Made by a program: the position numbers and the translations under genes. This document shows, piece after piece, positions 34,888-44,234 of a stretch of 48,099 bases of DNA. The DNA comes from Planctomycetota bacterium (lineage in GTDB: Bacteria; Planctomycetota; GCA-2746535), in assembly GCA_002746535.1 (NCBI GenBank), contig NVWA01000085.1, forward strand, positions 1 through 48,099, written 5' to 3'. How positions within the stretch are numbered: the first letter of the stretch is position 1; each line of letters starts with the position of its first letter. The notes below the pieces were generated by a model. It worked only from the letters and a program-made list of their open reading frames with translations. It did no database searches and had not been told where the DNA came from.

Positions 34888-35337
34888 ATGGCAGATGATG
34901 AACCAAGCACAGAATCTAATGGAGAAGAAGCTGATGTTGAGGCCGAGAATAATAAATCCAATGCTTTGAATGTCCTCATTATTGATGATAGTTCTATTTT
35001 AAGAAGGTTGCTCTCTGAAATAATTTTAAATAGGTATGACGTCAGTATAATTCATGCGGAAAATGGTAAAGCGGGTCTATCCTTTATCGCAAAATTAAAT
35101 GGCAAAATCGACTTAATATTTTGCGACTTGGACATGCCCATAATGGATGGTAAAACATTTATGAAGCACATGCGCGAAAATGAAAAACTAAAAGAAATTC
35201 CTATTATTTGCCTAACGGCGGATACAAATAAAAAAACTATTTTGTCTTGCATTCAATTAGGCGCTAAAGAATATATTGTAAAACCTTACAATATAAAAGA
35301 TCTCACCAATAAAATCGATAAATTCCTAAAAAAGTAG
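34888..35337 (+). CDS. Single receiver-domain protein with acidic N-terminus
   Basis: A 149-residue protein with a 25-residue acidic, disordered-looking N-terminus (EPSTESNGEEADVEAE) and a complete receiver domain: Asp33/Asp34 (IIDDSS), acceptor Asp80 (CDLDMP), Thr110 (CLTAD) and Lys132 (VKPY). No output domain. The GAGAATATT before the ATG is a modest ribosome site. It is the second stand-alone receiver in the window, and no kinase lies nearby. Confidence 0.88.
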   Translation: MADDEPSTESNGEEADVEAENNKSNALNVLIIDDSSILRRLLSEIILNRYDVSIIHAENGKAGLSFIAKLNGKIDLIFCDLDMPIMDGKTFMKHMRENEKLKEIPIICLTADTNKKTILSCIQLGAKEYIVKPYNIKDLTNKIDKFLKK

Positions 35338-35387
35338 TTATCTTATACGTTAGTCTTTTATATTAAGAATTTGGACTAAGAAAAATT

Positions 35388-36311
35388 ATGATTAAGACCT
35401 TATTTATATTAATAACATTGAGTATATTTATTTTTATATTTTTTAGTTTATACAATGATTCTGATTTTATTGTAGAAATGGATAGCAGCAATGAAACTAA
35501 TGATCCAATTGCGATCAACGAAACTTATGAAGAACATGTTAGTAAGCTAAAAAAGAAATTACCGAATAAAAAATTCCATATCATTATACAGAAACCATTT
35601 GTAGTTATTGGTGATATGCCACAAGCAATACTTGAAAGCCGATGGGCCAAAGGGACTGTAAAATGGACAGTAGAAAATCTGAAGAAGTCTTATTTTAAAA
35701 AGGATCCAAAGTCTATTTTAGATATATGGTTATTTAAAGATAAAGAGAGTTATCGCAAGCATACCAAGTTGTTGTGGGGTTCAGTTCCTGATACTCCTTA
35801 TGGCTATTATTCTCCTCATCATAAAGTCCTTGTAATGAATATTTCTACGGGTGGTGGTACACTTGTTCACGAGATTGTTCATCCTTTTATGGAAGCAAAT
35901 TTCCCAAATTGTCCTCCTTGGTTTAATGAAGGCTTGGGTTCTCTTTATGAACAAAGTGCTTTTAAGAAAGAAAAAATATGGGGTCTGACTAATTGGCGAT
36001 TAGCAGGATTAAAAAAAGTAATTAATAAAGGGAAACTACCAACTTTTAAAAAACTCATGGCCTTGAACGATAATCAGTTTTATGGCGGAGATGGTGGCTA
36101 TAGTGATAATTATGCTCAATCCCGTTATCTGCTCTATTACTTACAAGAGAAATCATTGCTAAGAATTTATTATATAAAATTTACTAAAAACCAAATAGAA
36201 GATCCAAGTGGATTTGATACGCTAAAAAAATTATTAAAAGAAAAAGATATGATGGCTTTTCAAAAAAGATGGGAAGCTTATGTCTTAAAGTTAAAATTCA
36301 GGGGTTCTTGA
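35388..36311 (+). CDS. Membrane-anchored gluzincin-like metallopeptidase
   Basis: A 307-residue protein. Residues 4-21 form a membrane anchor or uncleaved signal (LFILITLSIFIFIFFSLY). The outside part has HEIVH (161-165) and a third zinc ligand in WFNEGLGSLYE (Glu181), the pattern of gluzincin peptidases related to DUF1570 and the MA-like clan. GGGTLV just before the HExxH strand fits. Such proteins act on proteins outside the cytoplasm; substrate unknown. It ends 14 bases inside the end of the convergent HutG-like gene (36298-36311), so the two transcripts overlap at their 3' ends. Confidence 0.8.
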   Translation: MIKTLFILITLSIFIFIFFSLYNDSDFIVEMDSSNETNDPIAINETYEEHVSKLKKKLPNKKFHIIIQKPFVVIGDMPQAILESRWAKGTVKWTVENLKKSYFKKDPKSILDIWLFKDKESYRKHTKLLWGSVPDTPYGYYSPHHKVLVMNISTGGGTLVHEIVHPFMEANFPNCPPWFNEGLGSLYEQSAFKKEKIWGLTNWRLAGLKKVINKGKLPTFKKLMALNDNQFYGGDGGYSDNYAQSRYLLYYLQEKSLLRIYYIKFTKNQIEDPSGFDTLKKLLKEKDMMAFQKRWEAYVLKLKFRGS

Positions 36312-37212
36312 TTTTTATATTTAATTTTGCGTGAATTTTTAGAAATTGGATAATCGATTTTGCAAAAGCTTTGGCAAATTTCTTTCTGTTGCCATCTGTG
36401 TCGCGAACTCCTTTTCGTGGACATTCTGCTTGAAAGCCATAAATATTTTCTTTGGTTAAAAGGCAATACCTTCTAGTGTTATAACCTCCAGAGAAATATT
36501 TTGCTTTATCAGAATGTGGAATTGCTGGGCTTGGTACAGATGGGAACTTATATTTATTCATTAAGCCGCCCATGCTTGATTTGCCTTTTAGCAATTCTAA
36601 AAAAGGAGTCTGGCTTGATGGCAATAGGTTTTTTAAGCTTGAACGATTTTGAAGATTAATTAATGAACTGTTTGAGCCTTGCAATTTATTATTAGATATT
36701 AAGTACCCTAATTCAAGCCTTGCTTCAGGATGAGATTGTCCATGCAAATCGATATAAAGACCTTGCTTATTAGATACGATAACGGAACTCACTGCTTTCC
36801 CAATAAAACCATGAAAGGCTTTCCATACTTTTTCAGCATCAGGATTCTTTTGTGCAGCCTCTTTAATTTCTCGATTACAATCTACTTTTAATCGTTTTAA
36901 ATGGCAGATGATGACGTGAGGAGCTTTCCCAGTTAAATTTATGAATGCCTGATAAATGTCTTTTGCCAGTAAGTCGGTGTTTGTATCTGTTAAAAGCACA
37001 CCATAAGTTCGGTCTGGAATATCTTTTGGTAAAATTCTACCTCCATGGGGTGCGGAAATAATAATTGGTAAGTTTCCAACTAAATATTCAACTCGTTTTT
37101 TTTCTTTGAATTCGCTCTTTGTATTTTGAGCTTCAAGTGATCCTACAATTAGAAGTAAAGATAACGCTGTGATCGTGAAGATCTTAAAGCACTGATGAAT
37201 ATTAAAGATCAT
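36298..37212 (-). CDS. Exported N-formylglutamate amidohydrolase-like protein
   Basis: A 304-residue member of the FGase (HutG) fold. Signature stretches are SAPHGGRILP (53-62), DTNTD (76-80), CNREI (112-116) and the DLHGQSH motif (155-161), consistent with a zinc amidohydrolase. Unlike HutG it has a signal peptide (FTITALSLLLIVGSLEAQ), so it works outside the cytoplasm, and it is not next to histidine-degradation genes; the substrate is therefore not N-formylglutamate with any certainty. It is cotranscribed with the PQQ-propeller gene (six bases apart), whose stop overlaps the ribosome site GGGGA used here. Confidence 0.8.
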   Translation of the reverse strand: MIFNIHQCFKIFTITALSLLLIVGSLEAQNTKSEFKEKKRVEYLVGNLPIIISAPHGGRILPKDIPDRTYGVLLTDTNTDLLAKDIYQAFINLTGKAPHVIICHLKRLKVDCNREIKEAAQKNPDAEKVWKAFHGFIGKAVSSVIVSNKQGLYIDLHGQSHPEARLELGYLISNNKLQGSNSSLINLQNRSSLKNLLPSSQTPFLELLKGKSSMGGLMNKYKFPSVPSPAIPHSDKAKYFSGGYNTRRYCLLTKENIYGFQAECPRKGVRDTDGNRKKFAKAFAKSIIQFLKIHAKLNIKIKNP

Positions 37213-37218
37213 GCTAAT

Positions 37219-40200
37219 TCATTCCCCTAAACAGAAAACACTTCCATCTTGTAAACAGATAAATGCTTTATTGTTTGCTATGGCTATACCATCAAAACAA
37301 GTTTTTGATTTTAATTTAATAGGTTTTTGTAACTCTTTTCCGTCCTTGGCAGAATGTATCCATAAAAAATCACCAAGAGGATTGGTCGTACGTTTATATT
37401 TAAATACGGAGCCTCCATAAAAAACAGTAGTTCCACTTAAGGAGACCGTATTGATAAAAGACCAAGCCGTGTGCGGTCTTAAATTTGTACTCCATGTATA
37501 GTCTTTTCTCGTTGGTGTATCGGGATGTTTTGCTCGAATTGACTTTTTAGGGTCTGGGATTAAAGCCCATGAGGTTTTTGTGGTATAAGAGACTAACGCT
37601 AAAGATTCTGAATTCCATGCCATAATATTTTTGCATATCCTCCCTAAGCGAAAACCTCTTCCGCTTCTTTTGCCAAATCCTCCTGACCAAGAACAATCTA
37701 TCATCGTTTGTTGATTATAATATTTTTGGTTATCCGATAATTTTTTACCAGTCTTTGCATTGAAGCGAAGGTTGGAAAAAGTTAATTCTCCCTTACGAAT
37801 CGTGAGAGCATCTCTGTAAAAACTTCCTTTGTCTAAGTTAATAGTCCAAAGAGTTTCTCCTGATGCCGGTTCGAATGCAACAATGACAAGTCCACCATTA
37901 ATTGTAGTCGAGCGACCAGCCATAGCATAAGCAATATTATCATTGATCAATACTGAGCCGGCTACTGGCCAAAGAGATTCTACCATTCCGTGTGCCACTA
38001 AACTCTTAACTTTAGGTGCAAGCCTGATTTTATATGCTAATTCACCATCTTGAGCACGTAGTACATAGAGAAAACCATCGTGGCAACCGACATATAATAA
38101 TCCTTGGTAATAAGTTGGTGGTGAATCAATTCGACTTGCCAATGAAATTTCCCATAATAGTTTTCCATTGCTTGTATTTAAAGCAATTAATTCTCCCAAA
38201 TTGACTGCCGTTAAATAGATGACGTCTTTCACCACAATCGGTTGTGTTAAAGGTTGCTTAACCCCATAACGTGAATTCCACATCATTTCAAATGTATCTT
38301 TTCTTTTTTCGACGACTTGCTTTGACCAAAGAATTTTTAATTCCCGTGGAAGGGAAGAATGAACTCCGCTACTTCTTTCGTTATTTTGGCGATAGGTGGG
38401 CCAATCGGTTTTTGATGCGATCTCTCCTTTAAATCCAAATGCGGGTCCTTTTTCAATGATTCTTTTTTTGTTCATTTCTTCAGGGCTAGCAATAACATTG
38501 TCATTGTTAGCTAAGGCCATGAACCCACCAACCTGACCTCCTACACATGCGCAATTATTTTGAGCTGTGTATAATGTACCATTTGCTGGAACCATACCTT
38601 GTAAACAGGCTCCTCTGCCACCTCTAAAGGTTGATTTTTTGATAGGTTGCTTTGGGTTACCAGTATATTCAACAAATGCTCCTCTTCGGGCATTCGTTAC
38701 GATATTGTTTGAGATGACTACAGGAGGAATACAGCCACCAATACCATTTGTACCTGCATAGGTCCTTGGTAACCCAAATTTGGATGTAATTTTACCCGTT
38801 TGTAGATTATATCTGCCATTGATACACCATAGTTCATTTCCTACTATATTTCTTGCTGATGTGTTTGGAATCGTATATTTAACTTTTCCATCGGAAGCAT
38901 TTAGCACAAAGACAGTTCGTTTACCTTTTGATTTTGTTTTTGAAACTACAACGACATCTTTATTGGCAAAATTCAAACAAGTATCTGGAATAGGTCCAAA
39001 TAATGTATGAGGAATTCTCCAATTAATCTTTCCTGTTTTAAGATCTATGGCAATTAATTCTCTTTGTGTTGGTGGATTACCAATAGTTTTTAATGCGAAT
39101 ATGGATTTATTGTTTGATGCAATGGTTACAACGGCCATCTGGTGTTTCCACCTTTTCTCTCCCGTTTGAGCATCAAACGCTTCTAGTGATCCATTCTCTG
39201 AAGGCCACCAAACAGTTCTAATTCTATCATTTTCAAAGCCATCTTTCGCATTGGAGAATCCTTTCTTTGCCCAACAAGCTGTAACTAAAGTATTATTGCT
39301 TAACAAAAGTCTGCTAGGGTTATAAGTTGTATTGCATTCTTTTAAAACTTTACCACTAACGGCATCTATAAAAACTAATCTCTTTTTTATTCTCGCGTAA
39401 ACTATTTTTTCTGAAGCGACAATAGGCCAAACATTTCGCCAATCTAATTCGACTTTCCCATAACTACTTTCGCAATGTATTTTCCAAAGAAATAATCCAC
39501 TGTACGCATCACGTGCTAATAAAACCGCTCCGCCAATTTTAGTGAAAGGGTCACCTTTATCATCTAGCCCTATGGTAAATATTCTTCCTCCGGAAGTGAC
39601 AACAGCTCTGTTGGAGGCGCAACTTCCAAAACCACCGCGCCCAGTTGGTGTGCCACTTAGCCACTTTAAGCTTACGGGCAATTTTATTACGGTATCATTT
39701 GAAGTTAGATTGGCATCGGGTCCATGATGAGGATGCGTCCAATCATCCATTCCACTAGGTCTTTTTTTAATTTGAAATTTCCACATGCTATTTTCTTTTT
39801 TCGCTAAGATTCCACCTGGCGCAAGAACTCTTAGCAATTCTGCATCCGAAATTCCTACTAATTTCTGATCTTCTATAACTAGCAACTTGGCTAGCTCTTT
39901 AAAATAGGGTAATTTTTTCCCAGAAAAATCTTCAATCATTACTTGGCCAGTAAGTTTTTTTGCAATGGCAATAGATCTCATTTTTTTTAAGAGTGCCTTT
40001 TCTTGTACTAAGCAATGTATTAACATTTCGCTATTTTTTGCTAAGGAAATGGGAAAGCCTAATCGGTCCGTTTTATTAGAGGCTAAATAAATACAAAATC
40101 CTTTTTTTGAATCAACTTGGTTTAAGATAGATTCTGACTCAGATTTGAATTTTTCTATTGATGTAGAATCCTGTGCTCGCAGAACTATCGAAGTCATTAA

Positions 40201-40248
40201 TAATAAAAAAATATTAATCAGTAAAAGGTTTCTGAATTTATGATGCAC
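37219..40248 (-). CDS. Exported PQQ-like beta-propeller protein
   Basis: A 1009-residue protein with a signal peptide (FRNLLLINIFLLLMTSIVLRAQ). From about residue 190 to the end it contains many PQQ/quinoprotein-type blades, each ending in a turn such as DAQTGEKRWKHQM, DLKTGKINWRIP, NTSNGKLLWEISL, EPASGETLWTINL. Two propeller-like sets seem to be separated by a Cys-rich loop (CACVGGQVGG). Such proteins either bind quinone, as dehydrogenases, or act as scaffolds; no heme c site (CXXCH) is present. The start is a GTG with AAAGGG upstream. It forms a two-gene operon with the HutG-like hydrolase, so the pair probably works on one extracytoplasmic substrate. Confidence 0.82.
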   Translation of the reverse strand: MHHKFRNLLLINIFLLLMTSIVLRAQDSTSIEKFKSESESILNQVDSKKGFCIYLASNKTDRLGFPISLAKNSEMLIHCLVQEKALLKKMRSIAIAKKLTGQVMIEDFSGKKLPYFKELAKLLVIEDQKLVGISDAELLRVLAPGGILAKKENSMWKFQIKKRPSGMDDWTHPHHGPDANLTSNDTVIKLPVSLKWLSGTPTGRGGFGSCASNRAVVTSGGRIFTIGLDDKGDPFTKIGGAVLLARDAYSGLFLWKIHCESSYGKVELDWRNVWPIVASEKIVYARIKKRLVFIDAVSGKVLKECNTTYNPSRLLLSNNTLVTACWAKKGFSNAKDGFENDRIRTVWWPSENGSLEAFDAQTGEKRWKHQMAVVTIASNNKSIFALKTIGNPPTQRELIAIDLKTGKINWRIPHTLFGPIPDTCLNFANKDVVVVSKTKSKGKRTVFVLNASDGKVKYTIPNTSARNIVGNELWCINGRYNLQTGKITSKFGLPRTYAGTNGIGGCIPPVVISNNIVTNARRGAFVEYTGNPKQPIKKSTFRGGRGACLQGMVPANGTLYTAQNNCACVGGQVGGFMALANNDNVIASPEEMNKKRIIEKGPAFGFKGEIASKTDWPTYRQNNERSSGVHSSLPRELKILWSKQVVEKRKDTFEMMWNSRYGVKQPLTQPIVVKDVIYLTAVNLGELIALNTSNGKLLWEISLASRIDSPPTYYQGLLYVGCHDGFLYVLRAQDGELAYKIRLAPKVKSLVAHGMVESLWPVAGSVLINDNIAYAMAGRSTTINGGLVIVAFEPASGETLWTINLDKGSFYRDALTIRKGELTFSNLRFNAKTGKKLSDNQKYYNQQTMIDCSWSGGFGKRSGRGFRLGRICKNIMAWNSESLALVSYTTKTSWALIPDPKKSIRAKHPDTPTRKDYTWSTNLRPHTAWSFINTVSLSGTTVFYGGSVFKYKRTTNPLGDFLWIHSAKDGKELQKPIKLKSKTCFDGIAIANNKAFICLQDGSVFCLGE

Positions 40249-40493
40249 CTGTTTCCCTTTATATAATGTGTGGATTTATAGTAATAAAAATGATGTTAAA
40301 ATAATAGAAGCATAAATCAAGTTTGAGTAAAACAGGTGGGCAATAAGTTGTGTTTTAGTTTAATCTTGAGTTCGATTGAAAGATATTAGTACTCATAGTG
40401 CAATTTGAATTGTGTGTGTAGTCATTTATGGACAGTTTAAATAATATCAATTTTTTTACTGAGTATTTGGTAATAATTAAAAAAGAGATATTT

Positions 40494-40524
40494 AGGCCTA
40501 ACATCTATTAAAAATGATAGGCCT
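40494..40524 (-). terminator. Candidate intrinsic terminator of the 40535 gene
   Basis: AGGCCTA (40494-40500) pairs with TAGGCCT (40518-40524). Reading on the minus strand the stem is followed by AAATATCTCTTTTTT, a reasonable T run. Confidence 0.5.
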
Positions 40525-40534
40525 ATTAATATTA

Positions 40535-40969
40535 TTATTCTTCTTTTTTATCTTCACCTTTAGCTGCCGCACCTTCAGTTATGGAGTCAATTTTTTTAAA
40601 TTTGATGATAACTTTTTCACCTTTTTTTGTTTTCTTAACTTTTTTATAACCTTTGCCCACTACTGTTACTTGTTTGTCTTCAAATTTAGAATAGTCGGTA
40701 GGGTTTTTATCTTTTTTGCCAGGCTTAGGTAAACTGACAATGCCATCTTCCGTTTTCAACAAATATTTAACACCCTTTTTGCTCTCTTTCTTAATTATGG
40801 TACCCTTGCATGTTAAGTCTTTTAATTCAGCTTTAGGTTTTTTATTTTTCCTTTCCTTCTTTTCCTTTTTTGGCTTTTCACCTCCTTCATCTTGACTCAT
40901 GATATTTTGAGGGAGAATAAATACAGAAGCAAAAAATATAAAAATAGAAAATAGTGAATTAAATTTCAT
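40535..40969 (-). CDS. Small exported basic protein, OB-fold-like
   Basis: A predicted 144-residue exported protein. The signal peptide FNSLFSIFIFFASVFILPQN is followed by a Lys/Glu-rich stretch (EKPKKEKKERKNKKPK) and a beta-rich domain (LKDLTCKGTIIKKES, YLLKTEDGIVSLPK, KQVTVVGKGYKK, KVIIKFKKIDSI) that has the strand order of small OB-fold proteins; that is only a guess from the pattern. The tail is charged. The ATG at 40969 is preferred because AAAGGA stands six bases ahead of it, whereas a TTG further up has none. No neighbour gives a functional hint. Confidence 0.65.
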   Translation of the reverse strand: MKFNSLFSIFIFFASVFILPQNIMSQDEGGEKPKKEKKERKNKKPKAELKDLTCKGTIIKKESKKGVKYLLKTEDGIVSLPKPGKKDKNPTDYSKFEDKQVTVVGKGYKKVKKTKKGEKVIIKFKKIDSITEGAAAKGEDKKEE

Positions 40970-41223
40970 AATAATTCCTTTCAAAGATTAATAATAGATA
41001 TTATTCGCCACGCAGCAAATAATGGAGAGAGTTATTATCATTGTTTAATGATAATAAAAAAGTATGCAGTTTTTGACGTAAATACAATAATTTTTTATGA
41101 TGTAAGTTTAGATATTCCTATTAACGAATAATTTAGTATGGTTTTAGTAGTGTTAAGTTTTGATGATTGTATAAAAATCGAAACTACATTCCATATACAG
41201 AATTATTACTCCGCATGATGATG

Positions 41224-42210
41224 CTATTTTGAATGATAAACGATTATTTTCGGGCCATCAGATTCATGTTCTTTTGCGCAAATTTGATACCTTGAATGAA
41301 AGCCATTGTTAATTTTCTCATCGTGGGTTGGTATTAGGGCAAGGCCATTATTTGGGAACTTTTTCATTTGCCATTGTAGTACAAGATTTGTTATGTCGAT
41401 TTTATATTCAGTGCCTGGATTTACAGTATCTGCCGCTTTATTACCTTTGACTAATACGGTTCCTTCTGCACATTCCATTGGTGCAGTATCCATACCTAAA
41501 GCAAAGCCATTTGGATATAGCCATTTAGCTTTTTCTCCGGCAGATTCCCAGGTAGCATTTTTTTCTTCCCATTTTGTAAAGACAGGAACTACTGTGAAAA
41601 TGGTATCGCGATTATTATCGGGATCCCAAATCCTAAATGATAAAATGACTTTTATAATTTTTTTACCGTTTGATAATCTTTTTCGATCAGTATCAAACTT
41701 TAGTAAATAGATACTTGCGGGGGAACGATCTTTTTGCATCATGGGTAAGTTTCTTTTTTCTTCACCAAACTTTTTGCCATTACCGTGCATATTAATCAAG
41801 GTATCTTTAATATTTCCTCCGGTAACAATTTTTTTGGTAGCTCTTCCTAGAATTTTTTCTTCAAGTTTTGCATTCCTTTTTAAATAGTATTCTTTTTTAG
41901 CCTCTACCTTTTGTTCAGAAGCATTTGAAAAAACAATTTTAGTTTTTGATAGTATGGGAACTCTTGCCCAGTATCTTTTTTTGATTTTATTTTTCTTAAG
42001 TGATATTTTATTTTTTGCTATTAATTCTTTGATAGCATTTGATTTTTCTTTTAAAGAATTTGTAAAATCAGTGACTTCTTTTTTTAACATAATTTTATAA
42101 GTAATCTGCTTACCTTTAGTAATTTTTACTAATGCATAATCATCCGCACAAATTGAGATGGTTGAAAAAAGCGATACAAGTATAATTAGGGTAATAGATA
42201 GAAGTTTCAT
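41224..42210 (-). CDS. Exported DNRLRE-like beta-sandwich protein
   Basis: A 328-residue exported protein. Signal peptide: LLSITLIILVSLFSTISICA. Residues about 20-115 are charged, unrecognised helix-rich sequence. Residues about 120-325 resemble the DNRLRE beta-sandwich domain: SIYLLKFDTD, LSFRIWDPDNN, FTKWEEKNATWESAGEKAKW, YKIDITNLVLQW and NNGLALIPT, the phrases typical of that family. These domains occur on secreted surface proteins and can bind carbohydrate or mediate attachment. No enzymatic motif. AAGG precedes the start at normal spacing. It is a single-gene unit. Confidence 0.72.
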   Translation of the reverse strand: MKLLSITLIILVSLFSTISICADDYALVKITKGKQITYKIMLKKEVTDFTNSLKEKSNAIKELIAKNKISLKKNKIKKRYWARVPILSKTKIVFSNASEQKVEAKKEYYLKRNAKLEEKILGRATKKIVTGGNIKDTLINMHGNGKKFGEEKRNLPMMQKDRSPASIYLLKFDTDRKRLSNGKKIIKVILSFRIWDPDNNRDTIFTVVPVFTKWEEKNATWESAGEKAKWLYPNGFALGMDTAPMECAEGTVLVKGNKAADTVNPGTEYKIDITNLVLQWQMKKFPNNGLALIPTHDEKINNGFHSRYQICAKEHESDGPKIIVYHSK

Positions 42211-42441
42211 TCTTTTGCCTTATAAGTTCTTCAGTTGTTCTTTGTATATGCTAACCATTTGACATCGTGTATCTATTATTTTATGAAGGTGAAGTTAAAA
42301 AAGTGGGTTCTCTATGACTAATAGAGTTATTAAACTGCGATAAATATAAATCCATTTCTTAAAAATATACTAATATAGTTTTCTTGTTTTCGATTATTGA
42401 TTAAACTATTTTATAAATTAAGTTTTCATAGGTGAAGTGAG

Positions 42442-42648
42442 TTGGAATTAGGCACCCATATATTTTTGAGCATGATCAGTGGTTCAATTGGATTAGGCTA
42501 TTTTATTTACGGTAAAAAACAAAAAAAGGGTGTCGCATTTCTAGCAGGGGTTGGTCTTTGTGTTTTTCCTTATTTTACATCAAGCTTTCTGATTTTTATT
42601 TTGGTGGCATTTGTCTTGATGTCTTTACCATTTATATTTAAATATTAG
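42442..42648 (+). CDS. Small two-span membrane protein
   Basis: A 68-residue protein with hydrophobic spans at about 5-22 (THIFLSMISGSIGLGYFI) and 35-66 (ending SLPFIFKY), separated by a basic loop (YGKKQKKG). Proteins of this layout are annotated as 'amino acid transport protein' in gammaproteobacteria, without real functional proof. The start is a TTG behind AGGTGAAG, chosen because no ATG upstream is in frame. It is convergent with the HAD gene. Confidence 0.65.
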   Translation: MELGTHIFLSMISGSIGLGYFIYGKKQKKGVAFLAGVGLCVFPYFTSSFLIFILVAFVLMSLPFIFKY

Positions 42649-42675
42649 GTGATAACCTTTTGTAATACCTAAATA

Positions 42676-43509
42676 TTAGAAAAAACTCTCTAGTAAAAAC
42701 TTTTCCATAGCTTTATCTTCCGCAGAACCAATTTGAATATCAGCACTTTCCTTGACTTCATCTGGTGATGTCCCCATGGCAATTCCAATGCCTGCTTCTT
42801 TTAATATTTGTTGATCGTTATAATCATCTCCGGCGGCCATGATATTTTTTATGGGGATATCTAAATGTTCACTGACATAGTGTAGTAAGTTTTGTTTGCC
42901 GGTGTTTGATGGCATAAACCCGAGCCAATGAAAACCATCAAAAATTGGATCGGCTACTAATGTGAATGTAAGATCAGGATATTTGTTCTTGATAAATTCA
43001 TATTCACTATGAATGATTTTAGATGGAATTGAAGCATATAAACAAGCTAGAGCTTTTGTATTAAGTTCATTTATGTTATTAATTACTTGTTTGTCTTTAT
43101 CTATGTTTTTTGCAAAATCCAATACCGCTGCATTTGAAGGAGGTGAATTGAAAATATATGTTTTTTCATTTTCGGAAATAACACTATTTACAAGGCATGA
43201 AATATTTCTCTCTTCAAAATGTATTCTTACATCTTCAATGACTTGCGAAGGGATTGAATTTTCAATGAGAACCTTTTTTTCAGGGTATTTTACAATTACG
43301 GATCCATTATTAAAACCAAGATAACAATCACCTTCAATTTGTTCGGCAACTTCGCCGCCAAAATTATAATTTCTTCCTGTCGCAAAGCCTATTTTAATAC
43401 CCTTTTTGATTAAGTTATTCAAAATTGTTAGCATGCTTTTAGGAAGTGTTCCGTTACCTGGAAGTATTGTCCCATCAATATCAAAGATGATAAATTCGAT
43501 GTGTTTCAT
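42676..43509 (-). CDS. HAD family (Cof-type) phosphatase
   Basis: A 277-residue haloacid dehalogenase hydrolase of the Cof (class IIb) subgroup. All four motifs are visible: FDIDGT (Asp10/Asp12), FATGRN (Thr), a Lys in the GKQNLL region, and AAGDDYNDQQ. The cap domain lies between motifs 2 and 3. These enzymes dephosphorylate sugar phosphates, pyridoxal phosphate or thiamine intermediates in the cytoplasm. The substrate cannot be named. It is divergent from the DTW gene with 104 bases between. Confidence 0.92.
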   Translation of the reverse strand: MKHIEFIIFDIDGTILPGNGTLPKSMLTILNNLIKKGIKIGFATGRNYNFGGEVAEQIEGDCYLGFNNGSVIVKYPEKKVLIENSIPSQVIEDVRIHFEERNISCLVNSVISENEKTYIFNSPPSNAAVLDFAKNIDKDKQVINNINELNTKALACLYASIPSKIIHSEYEFIKNKYPDLTFTLVADPIFDGFHWLGFMPSNTGKQNLLHYVSEHLDIPIKNIMAAGDDYNDQQILKEAGIGIAMGTSPDEVKESADIQIGSAEDKAMEKFLLESFF

Positions 43510-43613
43510 TTTAAAACCTGTGTTATTTCAAATGAGATTATTATAAGAAATTTAAAAAGTCATTGGTATAATTTTTAATAATAAATGCATAAATATGGAG
43601 AATTTAAAGATTA

Positions 43614-44231
43614 ATGTCAAAGCATACTTTAGAAATTTGTTTTGGATGCGGTTTAGCAAAAACAGCTTGTTTTTGTGCTAAATTTAAAAATATTCCAACC
43701 GAAGATCGCGTAACCATCATTACAACTCAAACAGAGAATAAAATACGTAGTAATACGGGGCGTTGGTTACATAAAATGCTAGAAAATTCGAAGGTAATCT
43801 ATTTGGGCGATGAAAATTGGGAAGCTGAAGTAGAAGCTGAAAAAAAGAATGCTTCTTTTTATCCAATTTTATTTTACCCATCACCAAATTCTCTAATGCC
43901 CCGAGAAAAAAGGAGAGAAGTTGGCAAACCTTTTAATATTTTTTTGTTAGATACAGGTTGGCGAACGGCACGACGATGGATCTATAAAAAAATATTTGCT
44001 GAGATGCCTAGATTGGAATTAAAGGAAGAATATGAATCCAGGTATTTTTTAAGATCGGTGCCCAAAGCGAATCATTTATGTTCTCTACAATCTCTGGCAT
44101 GTTTATTAGTGGAAATAAATAATTCTTATTTACCCGCTCAAAATGATTTAATGAACACAATGGATATTATTGTGAAAAAAATGGCTACCGAGCGAGGTAC
44201 AAAAATTAAAATTGACGGTGAGTTTTATTGA
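43614..44231 (+). CDS. tapT: DTW-domain tRNA-uridine aminocarboxypropyltransferase
   Basis: A 205-residue DTW-domain protein related to E. coli TapT (YfiP), which puts the acp group from S-adenosylmethionine on uridine-47 of tRNA. The N-terminal Cys cluster (Cys9, Cys12, Cys19, Cys21) and the motif LDTGWRTAR (Asp113-Trp116) are present, as is the C-terminal LCSLQSLACLLVE. The family motif usually reads D-G-T-W, so here the Gly and Thr are exchanged. Length normal. The name tapT is by family similarity. Confidence 0.82.
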   Translation: MSKHTLEICFGCGLAKTACFCAKFKNIPTEDRVTIITTQTENKIRSNTGRWLHKMLENSKVIYLGDENWEAEVEAEKKNASFYPILFYPSPNSLMPREKRREVGKPFNIFLLDTGWRTARRWIYKKIFAEMPRLELKEEYESRYFLRSVPKANHLCSLQSLACLLVEINNSYLPAQNDLMNTMDIIVKKMATERGTKIKIDGEFY

Positions 44232-44234
44232 AGA

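Noticed and set aside
36298..37212. Part of a histidine-utilisation (hut) operon
   Set aside because: The enzyme is exported and no hutH, hutU or hutI gene is near.
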